Source: Dechloromonas sp.
GTDB lineage: Bacteria > Pseudomonadota > Gammaproteobacteria > Burkholderiales > Rhodocyclaceae
Reading direction: 5' to 3'
Assembly: GCA_017302355.1 (NCBI GenBank)
Contig: JAFLDQ010000162.1
Coordinates: forward strand, 1-7,737
Length of the DNA stretch: 7,737 nucleotides
The translations under genes and the position numbers were made by a program. Shown here in pieces: positions 1 to 5,858 of this stretch; position 1 is the first letter of the stretch; the number at the start of each line of letters is the position of its first letter. The notes beneath the pieces are model-generated. The model did not search any database. It saw only the letters and a program-made list of their open reading frames with translations, and was not told the origin of the DNA.

Positions 1-1640
1 ATGCGCTTGAGCACGCGCTTGAGCGGGATGCCGAGCAGGACGAGCGCGTGCGATGCCAGCATCAGGCTGGCTTCGAGCGTCTCGGGAACGACTTCGGTGG
101 CGCCGGCGCCTGACAGGCGCGCGATGTCGCGTTCGTCGGCGGTGCGGACGATGACCGGGATCTCCGGGCGCAGGGCCTGGGTGTGGAAGAGAATCTTCTC
201 GGCGAGCGGCGTGTCGCTGGTGGTGACGATGACCACGCTGGCCCGCATCAGGCCGGCGGCGATCAGCGATTCCTTGCGTCCGGCATCGCCGAAGACGACG
301 CTTTCGCCGCCGGCCGCCGCCTTGCGGACGCGATCCGGATCGACATCGAGCGCAATGTAACGGATTCCTTCCTGGCCGAGAAAGCGCGCCAGATACTGAC
401 CGTTGCGGCCGAAGCCGCAAAGGATCGCGTGCTTTTCGGTCCCCATCGACTCGGCGGCGATCTTCGTCAGGTGCATCGAGCGCAGCATCCACTCGCTGGC
501 GACGAAACGCATCACCAGCCTTTCGCTGAAATGAATGATGAAGGGCGCGATCAGCATGGACAGGACGAGGGCGGTCAGCGCCACCTGCTCGACGGCCTTT
601 GGCGCATTGGCGATTTCGCCGAGGAGGACGAAACCGAACTCGCCGCCGGCGCACAGCCACAACGCCGAGCGGATGGAGTTGCCCGGGGTCGATCCGAGGC
701 GCCAGGAGAGCAGCCCGACGACCGCTGCCTTGATCACGAGCAGACCGGCCAGAACCAGCAGGACCTGCCACCACAGGCCGACGACGACCGAAGGGTTGAG
801 CTTGACGCCGATGGTCACGAAGAACAGTCCCATCAGCACGTCGCGGAAGGGCTTGATGTCCTCCTCGACCTGCAGGCGGTATTCGGTCTCCGAGATCAGC
901 ATGCCGGCGACGAAGGCGCCGAGGGCCAGCGACAGGCCGGCCAGTTCGGTGAGCGTGGCGAGACCCAGCGTGATCAGCAGCACGTTGAGGATGAACACTT
1001 CCGACGACTTGGCGCGGGCGACGAAGAGAAACCACCTGCGCATCAGCTTCTGGCCAAAGACCAGAATCACCGCCAGCACGACGACGGCCTTGAGCAGCGC
1101 GATGCCGAGCAGCATCGCGAGCTTCTCCGGCGGCTGCGTCAGCGAAGGAATGATCACCAGCAACGGCACCACCGCGAGATCCTGAAAGAGCAGGACGCCG
1201 AGGATTTCGCGGCCGTGCGCGGTCTCGAACTCCATCCGCTCGGCCAGCAGCTTGGTCAGGACGGCGGTCGAGGACATCGCGAAGACGCCGCCAAGGGCGA
1301 TGCCGATCTGCCAGTTGACGCCGGCGAGCATGACCAGCCCGGCGATCAGCAGCATGCTGACCGCGACCTGCAACAGGCCGAGACCGAAGACGATGCGCTT
1401 CATCGAGTAGAGCTTGGCCAGCGAGAACTCGAGACCGATCGAGAACATCAGGAAGACGACGCCGAACTCGGCGAGATGTTCGACGCGATGCACGTCGTCC
1501 ATCAGGTTCAGGGCGTGCGGGCCGATGACGCTGCCGACCAGCAGGTAGCCAAGGACCGGCGGCAGGTTGAAGCGGCGGCAGAAGACCACCGCCAGCACCG
1601 AAGCGCCAAGAAGGAGAAGGGCAAGGGAGAGCGCGCTCAA
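1..1640 (-). CDS. kefB: KefB/KefC-type monovalent cation:proton antiporter (CPA2 family) with RCK domain, 3' end cut off
   Basis: Integral inner-membrane antiporter that exchanges K+ (or Na+) for protons and is gated through a cytoplasmic nucleotide-binding domain. On the reverse complement the frame is open from 1640 to base 1, giving 546 codons. The first ~385 residues are a series of hydrophobic helices typical of the Na+/H+ exchanger domain, with family motifs such as LPPVLGYLLVGSVIGPHAL near residue 25 and LLFQDLAVVPLL around residue 150 (Asp154 in the expected acidic position). A Rossmann-type TrkA-N/RCK domain follows, with the glycine motif GFGRNGQ at 409-415 and an acidic LDVD strand end about 25 residues later. 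The visible end, GIPLKRVLKR, continues outside the window; relatives have roughly 560-660 residues. The start is uncertain: TTG at 1640 gives the usual N-terminus, but in-frame GTG (1688) and ATG (1694) also exist, and none has a good ribosome site. KefB, KefC and YbaL cannot be told apart here. It is transcribed divergently from kdsD. Confidence 0.9.
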   Translation of the reverse strand, partial: MSALSLALLLLGASVLAVVFCRRFNLPPVLGYLLVGSVIGPHALNLMDDVHRVEHLAEFGVVFLMFSIGLEFSLAKLYSMKRIVFGLGLLQVAVSMLLIAGLVMLAGVNWQIGIALGGVFAMSSTAVLTKLLAERMEFETAHGREILGVLLFQDLAVVPLLVIIPSLTQPPEKLAMLLGIALLKAVVVLAVILVFGQKLMRRWFLFVARAKSSEVFILNVLLITLGLATLTELAGLSLALGAFVAGMLISETEYRLQVEEDIKPFRDVLMGLFFVTIGVKLNPSVVVGLWWQVLLVLAGLLVIKAAVVGLLSWRLGSTPGNSIRSALWLCAGGEFGFVLLGEIANAPKAVEQVALTALVLSMLIAPFIIHFSERLVMRFVASEWMLRSMHLTKIAAESMGTEKHAILCGFGRNGQYLARFLGQEGIRYIALDVDPDRVRKAAAGGESVVFGDAGRKESLIAAGLMRASVVIVTTSDTPLAEKILFHTQALRPEIPVIVRTADERDIARLSGAGATEVVPETLEASLMLASHALVLLGIPLKRVLKR

Positions 1641-1648
1641 GTGCGTTA

Positions 1649-1671
1649 CGCCAAGTCGGGTATACTTGGCG
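1649..1671. promoter_or_regulatory. Perfect 8-bp inverted repeat overlapping a TATACT box between kefB and kdsD
   Basis: CGCCAAGT (1649-1656) and ACTTGGCG (1664-1671) are exact reverse complements separated by 7 bases. The hexamer TATACT at 1661-1666 matches a sigma70 -10 box at 5 of 6 positions and points toward kdsD, whose ATG lies 26 bases downstream. I find no convincing -35 at 16-18 bp spacing. The site also lies just upstream of the TTG start of the divergent antiporter gene, so it could be an operator serving one or both genes. It is a candidate only; no regulator is identified. Confidence 0.4.
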
Positions 1672-1692
1672 GATGATAACCGCAGCACGTCC

Positions 1693-2691
1693 ATGAACCC
1701 AAGCCTGAAGCCCGATCATTTTTCGCCGGAGCGCGCGCTGGATCTCGGCCGCCAGACGCTGAGCATCGAGGCTGCCGCGGTAAACGCGCTGGGTGGCAGG
1801 ATCGCCGGCGAGTTCGCACGCGCGGTCGAGTTGATTCTCGGCTGTCACGGGCGGGTCATCGTCAGCGGCATGGGCAAGTCGGGACATGTCGCGCGCAAGA
1901 TCGCGTCGACCATGGCCAGCACCGGGACGCCGGCTTATTTCGTGCATCCGGCGGAGGCGAGCCATGGCGACCTCGGGATGATCACCCGCGACGACGTCCT
2001 GCTGGCGCTGTCGAATTCCGGCGAATCCGAGGAACTGCTGCGCATCGTTCCGCTGATCAAGCGCCAGGGCGCGCGGCTGATCGCGATGACCGGTGCGCCG
2101 GCCTCGACACTCGCCCGCGAGGCCGATGTTCACCTCGATGCCGGCGTCGAGCAGGAGGCCTGTCCGCATAACCTGGCGCCGACGGCGAGCACGACGGCGG
2201 CGCTGGCGCTCGGCGATGCGCTGGCGGTGGCGCTGCTCGATGCGCGCGGCTTCGGACCGGAGGATTTCGCCCGTTCGCATCCCGGCGGCTCGCTCGGGCG
2301 CCGCCTGCTGACCCATGTCCACGACGTGATGCGCGGTCGCGACAGGGTGCCGGCGGTGACCCCGAAGACCGGCGTGACCGATGCCATCCTCGCCATGTCG
2401 GGTGGCGGCCTGGGGCTGGTGGTCATCCTCGACGATGCCGGACGAACGCTGGGCATCTTCACCGACGGCGACCTGCGCCGCGCGTTCGAAAAGCGCATCG
2501 ATCTGCGCTCGGCGCGGATCGACAACGTCATGCATGCCGGTCCGCGCAGCATCGGGCCAGACCGTCTCGCCGTCGAGGCGGTCGAGATGATGGAACGCTA
2601 CCGGATCAACGCCCTGCTGGTGGCCGATGACGATGGCCGCCTGCTGGGGGCGCTCAACACGCATGATCTTCTCACGGCCAAGGTGATCTGA
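1693..2691 (+). CDS. kdsD: D-arabinose 5-phosphate isomerase (KdsD/KpsF family)
   Basis: Cytoplasmic enzyme converting D-ribulose 5-phosphate to D-arabinose 5-phosphate, the first committed step toward Kdo of the LPS inner core. The 332-residue protein has the family layout: an N-terminal SIS sugar-isomerase domain (about 45-185) followed by two CBS domains (about 207-265 and 275-332). Visible motifs are GMGKSGH (59-65), STGTPAYFVHPAEASHGDLG (77-95 region), SNSGES (107-112), EACPHNLAPTASTT (155-168) and SHPGG (195-199). By alignment with E. coli KdsD from memory (catalytic K59, E111, E152, H193), the equivalents are K62, E114, E155 and H196, all conserved. ATG 1693 was chosen because it gives the standard length (E. 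coli 328). Opening the frame further upstream adds a 42-residue basic tail with no family similarity. No strong ribosome site is visible, so the leader may be very short. The stop overlaps the kdsC start by one base (TGATG). Confidence 0.97.
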   Translation: MNPSLKPDHFSPERALDLGRQTLSIEAAAVNALGGRIAGEFARAVELILGCHGRVIVSGMGKSGHVARKIASTMASTGTPAYFVHPAEASHGDLGMITRDDVLLALSNSGESEELLRIVPLIKRQGARLIAMTGAPASTLAREADVHLDAGVEQEACPHNLAPTASTTAALALGDALAVALLDARGFGPEDFARSHPGGSLGRRLLTHVHDVMRGRDRVPAVTPKTGVTDAILAMSGGGLGLVVILDDAGRTLGIFTDGDLRRAFEKRIDLRSARIDNVMHAGPRSIGPDRLAVEAVEMMERYRINALLVADDDGRLLGALNTHDLLTAKVI

Positions 2692-3218
2692 TGGATGCCA
2701 GATCCCGCGCCAGCCGCATCCGGCTGATGGCCTTCGACGTCGATGGCGTGATGACCGATGGCGGCCTCTGCTACACCGATGACGGCCATGAACTCAAGAC
2801 CTTCAACGTCCAGGACGGTCTCGGCGTCAAACTCCTGCAGCGGGGCGGCGTCGAACTGGCCATCGTGACCGGTCGCAGCTCGGGGGTGGTGGCCGCGCGC
2901 GCCGCTGATCTCGGCATCGAGCATGTCTTCCAGGGGGTTGCCGACAAGCGCGCGACGGTTGGCGAACTGCTCGCACGCCTCGGGTTCCACTGGCCGGAGT
3001 GCGCCTTCATGGGCGACGATCTGATCGACCTGCCGGTGATGATGCGGTGCGGCCTGGCCATCGCGCCGGCCAACGCGCGACCGGTCGTGCGCGAACGCGC
3101 GCATGCGCTGACCGACAGCGCCGGCGGCCATGGCGCGGTGCGCGAGGCGGCGGAATTCATCCTTGCCGCCCAGGGCAAGCTCGACCACCTTCTTGCCGGC
3201 TACCTCGATCCGCCATGA
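2691..3218 (+). CDS. kdsC: 3-deoxy-D-manno-octulosonate 8-phosphate phosphatase (KdsC)
   Basis: HAD-superfamily phosphatase, subclass C0 (no cap domain; the family forms tetramers), that removes phosphate from Kdo 8-phosphate to give free Kdo in the cytoplasm. At 175 residues it has the usual length. HAD motif I is FDVDGVMTDG with nucleophile Asp16 and acid/base Asp18. Motif II is IVTGRSS with Thr60. The motif III lysine is Lys86 in ADKR, and motif IV is GDDLIDLP (108-115) carrying the Mg2+-binding aspartates. The C-terminal GGHGAVREAAEFILAAQGKL matches the conserved KdsC tail that reaches into a neighbouring subunit's active site. Its ATG shares one base with the kdsD stop and its TGA overlaps the lptC ATG by four bases, so translation is probably coupled along the operon. 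All catalytic residues are present. Confidence 0.97.
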   Translation: MDARSRASRIRLMAFDVDGVMTDGGLCYTDDGHELKTFNVQDGLGVKLLQRGGVELAIVTGRSSGVVAARAADLGIEHVFQGVADKRATVGELLARLGFHWPECAFMGDDLIDLPVMMRCGLAIAPANARPVVRERAHALTDSAGGHGAVREAAEFILAAQGKLDHLLAGYLDPP

Positions 3219-3796
3219 GATTCGCCTCCAGCCAGATCTTCGCGCTCGTGCTGCTGGCCTTGCTGGCGGGGGTCACCTTCTGGCTGCAGAGGGTGACGGC
3301 GCCGGTCGAGACGGTCAGGGACGGCAAGTTCCGCCACGACCCGGATGCCGTGGCCGAGAATTTCACCATCCGCACCTTCGATGAAGCGGGGCGGCTCAAG
3401 TACCGCCTGACGGCGCCGTACCTGGAGCATTTCCCCGATGACGGCAGCTCGGAACTGAAATCTCCCGTCCTGACCCAATACCGGCCGGATGCGGTGACGG
3501 TCACGACGTCGGGCAACCACGCGCGGGTGACGAGCCAGGGGGAGACCGTGTATCTCTGGGAGGACGTCAAGGCGGTCCGTTCGGCGACCCGGGACAGGCC
3601 GGCAATGGTCGCCCGCATGCCCGACCTGACCGTCCAGCCCGATAGCGGAATCGCGTTTACCAGCAGCCCGGTCGAGATTGCCGAAGACCGCTCCTGGGTC
3701 AAGGGGGTGGGCATGCATGTGGACAACAATGCCTCCACCTTCGTCCTGCAGTCGCAGGTCACCGGAATGTCCTATCCACGTCGAGCAAAGAAATGA
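3215..3796 (+). CDS. lptC: LPS export system protein LptC
   Basis: Bitopic inner-membrane protein that accepts LPS from the LptB2FG transporter and passes it to periplasmic LptA. The 193-residue product is of family length (E. coli 191). It has one N-terminal transmembrane helix, residues about 7-25 (hydrophobic run ending FWLQ), followed by a periplasmic beta-jellyroll region. Family-like segments are FTIRTFDEAGRLKYRLTAPY (about 50-69), a run of short strands with the E-T-V-Y-L-W-E-D segment, and the C-terminal VKGVGMHVDNNASTFVLQSQ region. Overlap with kdsC by ATGA fixes the start at 3215. An in-frame opening further upstream lies inside kdsC and gives no signal anchor, so it was not used. 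Overlap with lptA (ATGA) suggests translational coupling of the two bridge proteins. Confidence 0.95.
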   Translation: MRFASSQIFALVLLALLAGVTFWLQRVTAPVETVRDGKFRHDPDAVAENFTIRTFDEAGRLKYRLTAPYLEHFPDDGSSELKSPVLTQYRPDAVTVTTSGNHARVTSQGETVYLWEDVKAVRSATRDRPAMVARMPDLTVQPDSGIAFTSSPVEIAEDRSWVKGVGMHVDNNASTFVLQSQVTGMSYPRRAKK

Positions 3797-4395
3797 GCCT
3801 TAGAACCGCCACCCTCCTGATTCTTGCCCTGCTGGCGCAGCCGGTGTTCGCCGAGCGCGCCGACCGCGAGAAGCCCATGCAGATCGAAGCCAACCGCATC
3901 TCGATCGACGACGCCAAGAAGATCCAGATTCTCGAAGGCGACGTTGTGGTGGTCAAGGGCACCATGGTGCTGCGCGCCGATCGCGTCGTGATTACCGAGG
4001 ACCCGTATGGCTTCCAGAAGGGAACGGCGTTCGGCGGCAAGGACGGTCTGGCGCGCATGCGGCAGAAGCGCGAGGGCATGGATGAATATACCGACGGCGA
4101 AGCCGAGCGGATCGAGTACAACACCAATACGGAAATCGCCGAATTCTTCCATCGCGCCTGGGTCAGGAGCGGCCAGGATCAGGTACGCGGGGACTACATC
4201 TGGTATGACGCGATCAGCGAGAAGTATCTGGTGACGGCAGGCCAGGCGCGTGACCCGAAAGCGCCGCCGGCCAGGGTGCGCGCGGTCATCCAGCCGAGGA
4301 GCAAGGGCGCGCCGGCGGAGCCGCCGGCCTCCGCCCAGCAGCGTCTGGAACTCAAGGGGTCCGGCGCGCTGGGGTCGCCGCCCGCGCGGAACTGA
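3793..4395 (+). CDS. lptA: LPS transport periplasmic protein LptA
   Basis: Periplasmic protein of the OstA/LptA family that polymerises into the bridge carrying LPS from LptC to LptD. The 200-residue product begins with a clear Sec signal peptide (basic MSLR, hydrophobic core TLLILALLAQ, likely cleavage after VFA at residue 20). The mature protein has the LptA beta-jellyroll, starting KPMQIEANRISIDD (27-40), with the diagnostic LEGDVVVVKGTMVLRADRVV (48-67) and the GEAERIEYN repeat around 104-112. The last ~40 residues (PPARVRAVIQPRSK... to the end) are rich in Pro, Ala and Arg and look like a flexible tail, making it a little longer than E. coli LptA (185). The start is supported by the ATGA overlap with lptC. 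Unusually, lptB does not follow; the next gene encodes a phasin. Confidence 0.95.
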   Translation: MSLRTATLLILALLAQPVFAERADREKPMQIEANRISIDDAKKIQILEGDVVVVKGTMVLRADRVVITEDPYGFQKGTAFGGKDGLARMRQKREGMDEYTDGEAERIEYNTNTEIAEFFHRAWVRSGQDQVRGDYIWYDAISEKYLVTAGQARDPKAPPARVRAVIQPRSKGAPAEPPASAQQRLELKGSGALGSPPARN

Positions 4396-4435
4396 ACGCC
4401 TGCTCGCTGCCGCGGCTCGCCCAGGAGCGATTTGT

Positions 4436-4444
4436 TGCAGTGCA
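4436..4444. promoter_or_regulatory. TGCAGTGCA element, copy 1, upstream of the phasin promoter
   Basis: TGCAGTGCA is a 9-bp palindrome around a central G. This copy ends 8 bases before the -35 box of the phasin promoter and is flanked by TTTGT (4431-4435) and ACAAA (4444-4448), which add a second, overlapping symmetry. Together with two further copies downstream of the promoter it looks like an operator. PhaR repressors of PHA granule genes are known to bind TGC-rich sequences, so PhaR is the leading candidate; this assignment is inference. Confidence 0.5.
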
Positions 4445-4452
4445 CAAACTTG

Positions 4453-4480
4453 TTGACATTCGGCGAATGCCCTCTATAAT
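4453..4480 (+). promoter_or_regulatory. Full-consensus sigma70 promoter of the phasin gene
   Basis: TTGACA (4453-4458) and TATAAT (4475-4480) both match the sigma70 consensus at six of six positions, with a 16-bp spacer. Transcription should begin near 4487, giving a leader of about 86 bases before the first phasin ATG. The surrounding DNA is GC-rich, so a double perfect match is very unlikely to be chance. It predicts very strong transcription unless repressed, which fits phasins as among the most abundant proteins of PHA-storing cells. Confidence 0.9.
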
Positions 4481-4492
4481 CGGGTTCATGGT

Positions 4493-4528
4493 GCAGTGCA
4501 GCAAACGGATTCGGGTGTGCTGCACTGC
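4493..4528. repeat. 11-bp perfect inverted repeat in the phasin leader containing TGCAGTGCA copies 2 and 3
   Basis: GCAGTGCAGCA (4493-4503) and TGCTGCACTGC (4518-4528) are exact reverse complements with a 14-base spacer. The left arm lies within TGCAGTGCA (4492-4500) and the right arm contains its inverted copy TGCACTGCG (4521-4529, 8 of 9). It starts about six bases after the predicted transcription start. It can act as a two-site DNA operator that blocks an initiating polymerase, or fold as a 5' stem-loop on the mRNA that could stabilise the transcript. Presence of the same 9-mer upstream of the -35 favours the operator reading. Confidence 0.65.
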
Positions 4529-4559
4529 GTGTCCCCGACCTTTCGTCCATACTTGATAC

Positions 4560-4564
4560 AGGAG
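4560..4564 (+). promoter_or_regulatory. Shine-Dalgarno site of the first phasin gene
   Basis: AGGAG ends 8 bases before the ATG at 4573. It is the best ribosome site on the plus strand of this window and supports both the chosen start and high expression. Confidence 0.85.
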
Positions 4565-4572
4565 ATTCCACA

Positions 4573-5124
4573 ATGTTCACCACCCCCGAGCAATTTGCCG
4601 CCGCCAACAAGGCTACCGTCGATTCCCTGCTGTCCGTGGCCAACACCGCGCTGGCTTCCGCCGAACGCATCGCCGCGCTGAACCTCAACACCGCCCGTTC
4701 CGTGATGGAAGATTCGGTCTCCGGCGCCAAGGCGCTGATGGGCGCCAAGGACGTTCAGGAAGCCCTGTCGATCCAGGCATCGCTGGCCCAGCCGAATGTC
4801 GAGAAGGCCGTCGCCTATTCGCGTTCCGTGTATGAGATCTCCGCCCAGACCCAGGAAGAGCTGTCGAAGATGATCGAAGCCCAGTTCAGCGACTTCCAGA
4901 AGACCGTCGCCGGGCTGCTCGACAAGGCCGCCAAGTCCGCGCCGGCCGGCTCCGACGTTGCGGTTGCCGCGGTCAAGAGCGCCATCGCCGCCGCCACTTC
5001 CGCTTTCGACAACATGAACAAGGCCGCCAAGCAGGTTGCCGAGATCGCCGAAGCCAATGTTGCCGCCGCGACCAACGCGACGGTCAAGGCAGTCGGCGCC
5101 GCCGCCGCCCGCGGCAAGAAGTAA
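4573..5124 (+). CDS. phaP: Phasin family protein (PHA granule-associated), copy 1
   Basis: Small amphipathic protein that coats intracellular polyhydroxyalkanoate granules, controlling their size and number and shielding the polymer surface. The 183-residue product matches the Phasin_2/TIGR01841 type: an N-terminal EQFAAANKATVDSLLSVAN helix (6-24), the ERIAALNLNTAR segment (31-42), GAKD (57-60), and the family hallmark QPNVEKAVAYSRSVYEIS (73-90). Long Ala-rich helices follow, ending in a basic tail (ARGKK). There is no signal peptide or transmembrane helix. The gene has its own consensus promoter, TGC-rich flanking sites and a strong ribosome site, so it is an independent unit rather than a simple continuation of the lptA operon. 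A related phasin gene lies 77 bases downstream. A PHA role is inferred from family; no PHA synthase or depolymerase gene is in view. Confidence 0.93.
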   Translation: MFTTPEQFAAANKATVDSLLSVANTALASAERIAALNLNTARSVMEDSVSGAKALMGAKDVQEALSIQASLAQPNVEKAVAYSRSVYEISAQTQEELSKMIEAQFSDFQKTVAGLLDKAAKSAPAGSDVAVAAVKSAIAAATSAFDNMNKAAKQVAEIAEANVAAATNATVKAVGAAAARGKK

Positions 5125-5135
5125 TCTGCCGCGAA

Positions 5136-5164
5136 GGACCTCCGGCGCCGGGCGCGGGAGGTCC
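5136..5164 (+). terminator. Hairpin between the two phasin genes (weak terminator or attenuator)
   Basis: GGACCTCC (5136-5143) pairs perfectly with GGAGGTCC (5157-5164) around a 13-base GC-rich loop, and flanking CGAA (5132-5135) and TTCG (5167-5170) can extend the stem past a two-base bulge. Only a short T run (GTTTCG) follows, so termination is probably partial. No clear promoter is visible between here and the second phasin. The likely result is a high level of the first phasin and a lower, read-through level of the second. It could instead stabilise the upstream mRNA's 3' end. Confidence 0.55.
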
Positions 5165-5191
5165 GTTTCGTCTACACCGAACCACCAGACT

Positions 5192-5197
5192 GGAGAG
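5192..5197 (+). promoter_or_regulatory. Shine-Dalgarno site deciding the second phasin start
   Basis: GGAGAG is followed by two adjacent in-frame ATG codons (5199 and 5202). The GGAG core lies 3 bases from the first and 6 from the second, so the second ATG has the better spacing. Confidence 0.65.
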
Positions 5198-5201
5198 AAT
5201 G

Positions 5202-5768
5202 ATGAACAAACCGAACATCGAACAAGTTGCCGCCGCCCAGAAGGCCAACGCCGAAGTGATGATGGCGCTGCTGCGCACCGCCTTCAATGGGGTCGAGCGT
5301 CTGACCGCCCTCAACATGGCCGCCTCGCGCGAATTCTTCAACAACACGGTCAGCAACGCCCAGCAGTTGCTCGGCGCCAAGGACGCCGGCGAGGTCGCCA
5401 AGCTCAACGGCGAACTGGCCAGGCCGAACGTCGACAAGTGGGTCGACTACTCGCGCAGCGTCTATGAACTGGTGAGCAGCATGCAGAAGGAAGTCACCGC
5501 CGTCATGGAGAGCCAGTACAGCAGCTTCGCCAAGAACGCCAGCAGCGCCGTCGAAAAGGCCACTGCCAGCGCACCGGTCGGCGGCGATGTCTTCGCGGCC
5601 ACGATGAAGTCGATGCTGAACGCCTCGACCACGGCTTTCGACAACATGACGGCGATGGCCAAGCAGTTCTCCGATGTCGCCGAAGCCAACATGAAGGCCG
5701 CCTCGACGGCGACGACCAAGGCGGTCACCGCAACAACCGCCGCCGCGCGCAAGACTGCCGCCAAGTAA
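5202..5768 (+). CDS. phaP: Phasin family protein, copy 2
   Basis: Second PHA granule-coating protein, 188 residues, of the same Phasin_2 type as its upstream neighbour. Shared positions include ERLTALNMAASREF (32-45), LLGAKD (56-61), ARPNVDKWVDYSRSVYEL (73-90), SAPVGGDV (123-130), TAFDNM (144-149) and AEANMKAAS (160-168). It differs by having Met-rich helices and a longer Thr/Ala/Lys tail (TTKAVTATTAAARKTAAK) that resembles histone-like basic tails and might contact DNA or polymer (speculative). Divergence over much of the sequence points to an old tandem duplication rather than a recent copy. ATG 5202 is preferred over 5199 on ribosome-site spacing; the choice changes only one Met. It likely depends on read-through from the first phasin promoter. 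A strong hairpin terminator follows. Confidence 0.92.
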   Translation: MNKPNIEQVAAAQKANAEVMMALLRTAFNGVERLTALNMAASREFFNNTVSNAQQLLGAKDAGEVAKLNGELARPNVDKWVDYSRSVYELVSSMQKEVTAVMESQYSSFAKNASSAVEKATASAPVGGDVFAATMKSMLNASTTAFDNMTAMAKQFSDVAEANMKAASTATTKAVTATTAAARKTAAK

Positions 5769-5791
5769 TTCCGGCTCACCGCCCGGCCGCG

Positions 5792-5818
5792 AAAAGCCCG
5801 CGAATTCCGCGGGTTTTT
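5792..5818. terminator. Bidirectional rho-independent terminator between convergent genes
   Basis: CCCGCG (5797-5802) pairs with CGCGGG (5808-5813) around a 5-base loop. It is followed by five T on the plus strand (5814-5818) and preceded by four A (5792-5795), which become a T run on the minus strand. It lies 28 bases after the second phasin stop and 45 bases past the stop of the convergent CinA-like gene, so it can end both transcripts. Confidence 0.88.
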
Positions 5819-5858
5819 CACGTCGACCGCAACAGCCTTATCGGTTGTCCCTGGCCAT

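Noticed and set aside
183..1676. A 497-codon open frame on the plus strand opposite the antiporter gene
   Set aside because: Its product is a low-complexity Gln/Asp/Glu/Arg/His-rich sequence with no recognisable domain, exactly what the complement of a hydrophobic membrane-protein gene gives at high GC. The minus strand encodes a well-conserved CPA2 antiporter.
1567..1692. 42-codon upstream extension of kdsD
   Set aside because: The extension is Arg-rich, lies mostly within the divergent antiporter gene and matches nothing at the N-terminus of KdsD; ATG 1693 gives the standard family length.
4396..4452. Possible terminator directly after lptA
   Set aside because: Only short GC palindromes (for example GCCGCGG) are present with no stable stem plus T run, so I cannot support an lptA terminator; read-through into the phasins remains possible.
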